A DNA stretch of 64,000 nucleotides, from NCBI RefSeq assembly GCF_012689525.1, contig NZ_CP051515.1, forward strand, positions 2,976,001 through 3,040,000, given 5' to 3'. This document shows positions 61,903 to 64,000 of the stretch, in pieces (the first letter of the stretch is position 1; each line of letters begins with the position of its first letter). The stretch is from Paraburkholderia aromaticivorans. GTDB taxonomy: Bacteria > Pseudomonadota > Gammaproteobacteria > Burkholderiales > Burkholderiaceae. Below the pieces are notes generated by a model. It was not told the origin of the DNA, made no database searches, and saw only the letters and a program-made list of their open reading frames with translations. The position numbers and the translations under genes were made by a program.

Positions 61903-62835
61903 CTACGAGCGCTTGCCTCTTGCCGGAGTCCTGTGCCGTTTCGCATCCGCAGCGGGCAGCAGATTTGCCGCCAGGAAATCGACGAAGACCCTCAGCTTGG
62001 GCGACACGTACGGACTCGACGGCCACACCGCGCGGAACACGCCGCTGTGTTCGACGTATTCATCCAGCACCGTCACGAGGCCGCCATCGGTGAGTTGCCG
62101 GCGGATCGCAAAGTCCGGCACGCAGGTTACGCCGAGCCCTTCCTCGGCGAGCGCGATCAGCGGCTCGATCGTGCTCGACGAGGCCGTGACGGGCAGCGCC
62201 ACGTCATTGCCGGAAGCGGGCGTCACCAAAGGCCAGCGCTGCAACTTGCCGCTGGTCGGATAGCGATGATGCAAGCAGGCGTGGTTCAACAGATCCTCGG
62301 GCTTCGACGGCGTACCGGCGCGAGCAAAGTAAGACGGCGCGCCGACGAGTTGAAGCCGGTAAGCGCCGAGCGTGCGCGCGATCAGCCGCGAGTCGCTGGC
62401 GTCGCCGGTGCGCACGACGACGTCGAAGCCATCGTTGACGACATCCACCAGGTGATCGCTGAAATCCAGATCGAGTTCGATCTCGGGATAGGCGCGCATG
62501 AAGCCGCTCAAGGTCGGCATCATCAGCATACCGACCATCGGCAAACTCACGCGAAGCCGGCCCGTGGGCGCACCTTTGGCTTGCGCGAAGCCGAACTCGA
62601 TCGCGTCGATTTCGGAAAAGATGCGGCGACAACTCTCGAGGAATTGGTGGCCTTCGTGCGTCAGCGTGATGCTGCGCGTGCTGCGGTGGAAAAGGCGCAC
62701 GCCGAGGCGTTTCTCGAGCCGTGCCACGGCTTTACCGACCGCGGATGAAGACAGGCCGAGTTGCTGGCCGGCATCCGTGAAACTGCGCAACTCCGCAGCG
62801 CGGGAAAAGACTTTGAGTGCGTTGAGACTGTCCAC
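61903..62835 (-). CDS. LysR-family transcriptional regulator
   Basis: This 310-aa regulator has a LysR helix-turn-helix (LKVFSRAAELRSFTDAGQQLGLSSSAVGKAVARLEKRLG) and effector domain of the common DhcR/AaeR-like subgroup. It is divergent from an MFS exporter gene 119 bp away and is the likely regulator of it. Confidence 0.92.
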   Translation of the reverse strand: MDSLNALKVFSRAAELRSFTDAGQQLGLSSSAVGKAVARLEKRLGVRLFHRSTRSITLTHEGHQFLESCRRIFSEIDAIEFGFAQAKGAPTGRLRVSLPMVGMLMMPTLSGFMRAYPEIELDLDFSDHLVDVVNDGFDVVVRTGDASDSRLIARTLGAYRLQLVGAPSYFARAGTPSKPEDLLNHACLHHRYPTSGKLQRWPLVTPASGNDVALPVTASSSTIEPLIALAEEGLGVTCVPDFAIRRQLTDGGLVTVLDEYVEHSGVFRAVWPSSPYVSPKLRVFVDFLAANLLPAADAKRHRTPARGKRS

Positions 62836-62853
62836 GCCGCATCCCCACGATTG

Positions 62854-62869
62854 CGGACATTGGTGTCCG
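62854..62869. promoter_or_regulatory. Candidate LysR operator (CGGACA-TTGG-TGTCCG)
   Basis: A perfect 6-bp inverted repeat with a TTGG spacer lies 19 bp before the LysR start and 86 bp before the MFS start, in the divergent promoter. Position and size suit LysR autoregulation. Confidence 0.5.
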
Positions 62870-62954
62870 ATAAGTCGGGAACTCTAGCATATTGATGGCC
62901 GGGAACGCCGCCCTCAGAATCATGCAACGCATCACTTTCGCCCTGAGGCATTGC

Positions 62955-64000
62955 ATGAAATCCGCACACGTTACCTCCGCTCTCCCCGCTCCGATCTACT
63001 GGCTGGCGCTCGGCGCTTTCGCGATCGGCACCGAAGGCTTCATGATCTCCCCGCTGTTACCCGGACTCGCCGCCGATCTCTCGGTGAAGATCGAAACCGC
63101 GGGCCAGCTGGTCACCGTTTTCGCTCTGGCCTATGGTCTCAGCTCGCCGGTGTTGACGGCGCTAAGCGGCAGTCTGAATCGCCGCACCTTGTTGCTCGCG
63201 AGCATGATCGCCTTCGCGCTCTCCAATGTCCTTGCCATGGTCGTGCCGAACTTCTGGGCGCTGGTGGGCGCGCGCGTGCTGCTGGCGCTGTCTGCCGGTC
63301 TGTATGTGCCGGGTGCGAATGCGCTGGCGAGCGTGATCGTGCCGCCCGAACGCCGCGGCCGCGCGATCGCGGTGGTCAATGGCGGCATCACGATCGCCAT
63401 CGCACTCGGCGTGCCCCTCGGCGCGGTCGTCGGTCATGCACTTGGCTGGCGTATGACGTTTGCCGGCGTCGCCGGCCTGGCGACGCTCGCCGCGGCCGGC
63501 CTGGTCATCGGGCTGCCGCGTGACATCGGAGCGGGCATTCCGACCGCGACGCTGCGCGAACGCATCGCGGTGGCGCGCAACCCGGTCGTGCTGGCAACGC
63601 TGCTGACGACCACGCTCTGGGCCACCGGCGCCTACACGGTCTACACGTATCTCTCGCCGTTTCTCGCCAGTGTCACCGGCTTGGCCGGTGCGCAGATCGG
63701 CATGGTGATGTTCATGTGGGGGCTCGCTGCCGCAGCCGGCGTCGTGACCGGCGGCAACGCCAGCGACCGGTTCGGGCCGCTGGCCGTGATCGTGCCGACG
63801 ATCGCGCTGTCGGGCCTCGCCTTCGCCACGCTGTCGATCAGCGCGCGCTTCCTGTCACCCGGGGCCGCACTCATGCCCGTGCTCGTGGCCATCGCGTTGT
63901 GGGGCGTCGCGCACTGGGCGTTCTATCCGGCGCAGCAGGCGCGGCTCATCGACATCGCCGGCCTCAAGGTCGCATCGATCGTGCTGTCGCTCAATGCATC
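62955..64000 (+). CDS. MFS transporter, AraJ/DHA1-like exporter (3' truncated by window)
   Basis: The frame is open to the end of the window, so only the first 348 residues are visible. The protein begins with KSAHVTSALPAPIYWLALGAFAIGTEGFMISPLLPGL, typical of AraJ/PbuE DHA1 efflux pumps. Further marks are VPPERRGRAIAVVNGGI and about nine membrane helices so far. It is divergent from the LysR gene. Confidence 0.9.
   Translation, partial: MKSAHVTSALPAPIYWLALGAFAIGTEGFMISPLLPGLAADLSVKIETAGQLVTVFALAYGLSSPVLTALSGSLNRRTLLLASMIAFALSNVLAMVVPNFWALVGARVLLALSAGLYVPGANALASVIVPPERRGRAIAVVNGGITIAIALGVPLGAVVGHALGWRMTFAGVAGLATLAAAGLVIGLPRDIGAGIPTATLRERIAVARNPVVLATLLTTTLWATGAYTVYTYLSPFLASVTGLAGAQIGMVMFMWGLAAAAGVVTGGNASDRFGPLAVIVPTIALSGLAFATLSISARFLSPGAALMPVLVAIALWGVAHWAFYPAQQARLIDIAGLKVASIVLSLNA

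Overview
The window is high-GC DNA from a beta-proteobacterium, almost certainly Burkholderiaceae and most like Paraburkholderia. The basis is codon use, the density of LysR regulators and ABC/TRAP solute-binding proteins, a phasin, a DUF4148 protein, a NorR/flavohaemoglobin pair and a CioAB-type cytochrome bd. No rRNA, tRNA, CRISPR array or prophage was recognised. One complete IS630-family insertion sequence is present. The two edge genes are cut by the window: a TPR/ATPase-type protein on the left and an MFS transporter on the right.

Layout. (1) 0.7-10.7 kb: a LysR regulator divergent from a carbohydrate/hydroxy-acid operon (split transketolase, SDR dehydrogenase, TRAP binding protein, fused TRAP permease, a second full-length transketolase, D-2-hydroxyacid dehydrogenase). 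(2) 10.7-12.3 kb: an SDR and a TetR regulator, divergent, with an 11-bp perfect inverted repeat flanking overlapping promoters. (3) 12.4-22.7 kb: a polyamine-type ABC uptake and oxidation locus (LysR, ATPase, HAD enzyme, FAD amine oxidase, two permeases, aldehyde dehydrogenase) facing a GMC oxidoreductase and a binding protein. (4) 23-25.2 kb: two divergent orphan SsuA-like binding proteins. (5) 25.4-29.5 kb: a repeat-containing small membrane-anchored protein, a cyclic-nucleotide-binding/thioredoxin-reductase-like fusion that lacks its redox cysteines, two tiny proteins and a GST. (6) 29.6-32.5 kb: norR-hmp nitric-oxide defence with three visible NorR boxes. (7) 32.5-37.2 kb: small hypotheticals, a phasin, a cupin plus epimerase pair divergent from a MocR regulator. 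(8) 37.5-45 kb: two 98% identical secreted alpha/beta hydrolases in direct orientation flanking an M81 (MlrC-like) peptidase, an MFS transporter, a LysR regulator and an IS630 element inserted exactly at one hydrolase stop codon. (9) 45-49.6 kb: DUF4148 protein, LuxR regulator divergent from a DmpA-family aminopeptidase, a PotF-like binding protein and a putative Fe(II)/2OG oxygenase. (10) 49.7-53.1 kb: a MASE1-PAS-GGDEF diguanylate cyclase convergent with a MEDS-domain histidine kinase. (11) 53.4-57.3 kb: a methyltransferase, a small membrane protein, a SnoaL-like protein, and a DyP peroxidase carrying an encapsulin-targeting tail immediately followed by the encapsulin shell gene. (12) 57.3-59.7 kb: cydAB. 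(13) 60-61.7 kb: small stress-type proteins, including a DksA/TraR-like protein without zinc-finger cysteines. (14) 61.9-64 kb: LysR divergent from an MFS exporter.

The most striking items are the encapsulin-DyP nanocompartment, the cysteine-less CNBD/TrxR fusion, the dual-transketolase TRAP operon, the duplicated hydrolase locus with the stop-codon IS insertion, and the well-preserved NorR control region that lies inside the norR coding start. Most regions resemble known families; functional pathway assignments for regions 1, 3, 8 and 9 are inference from gene content.
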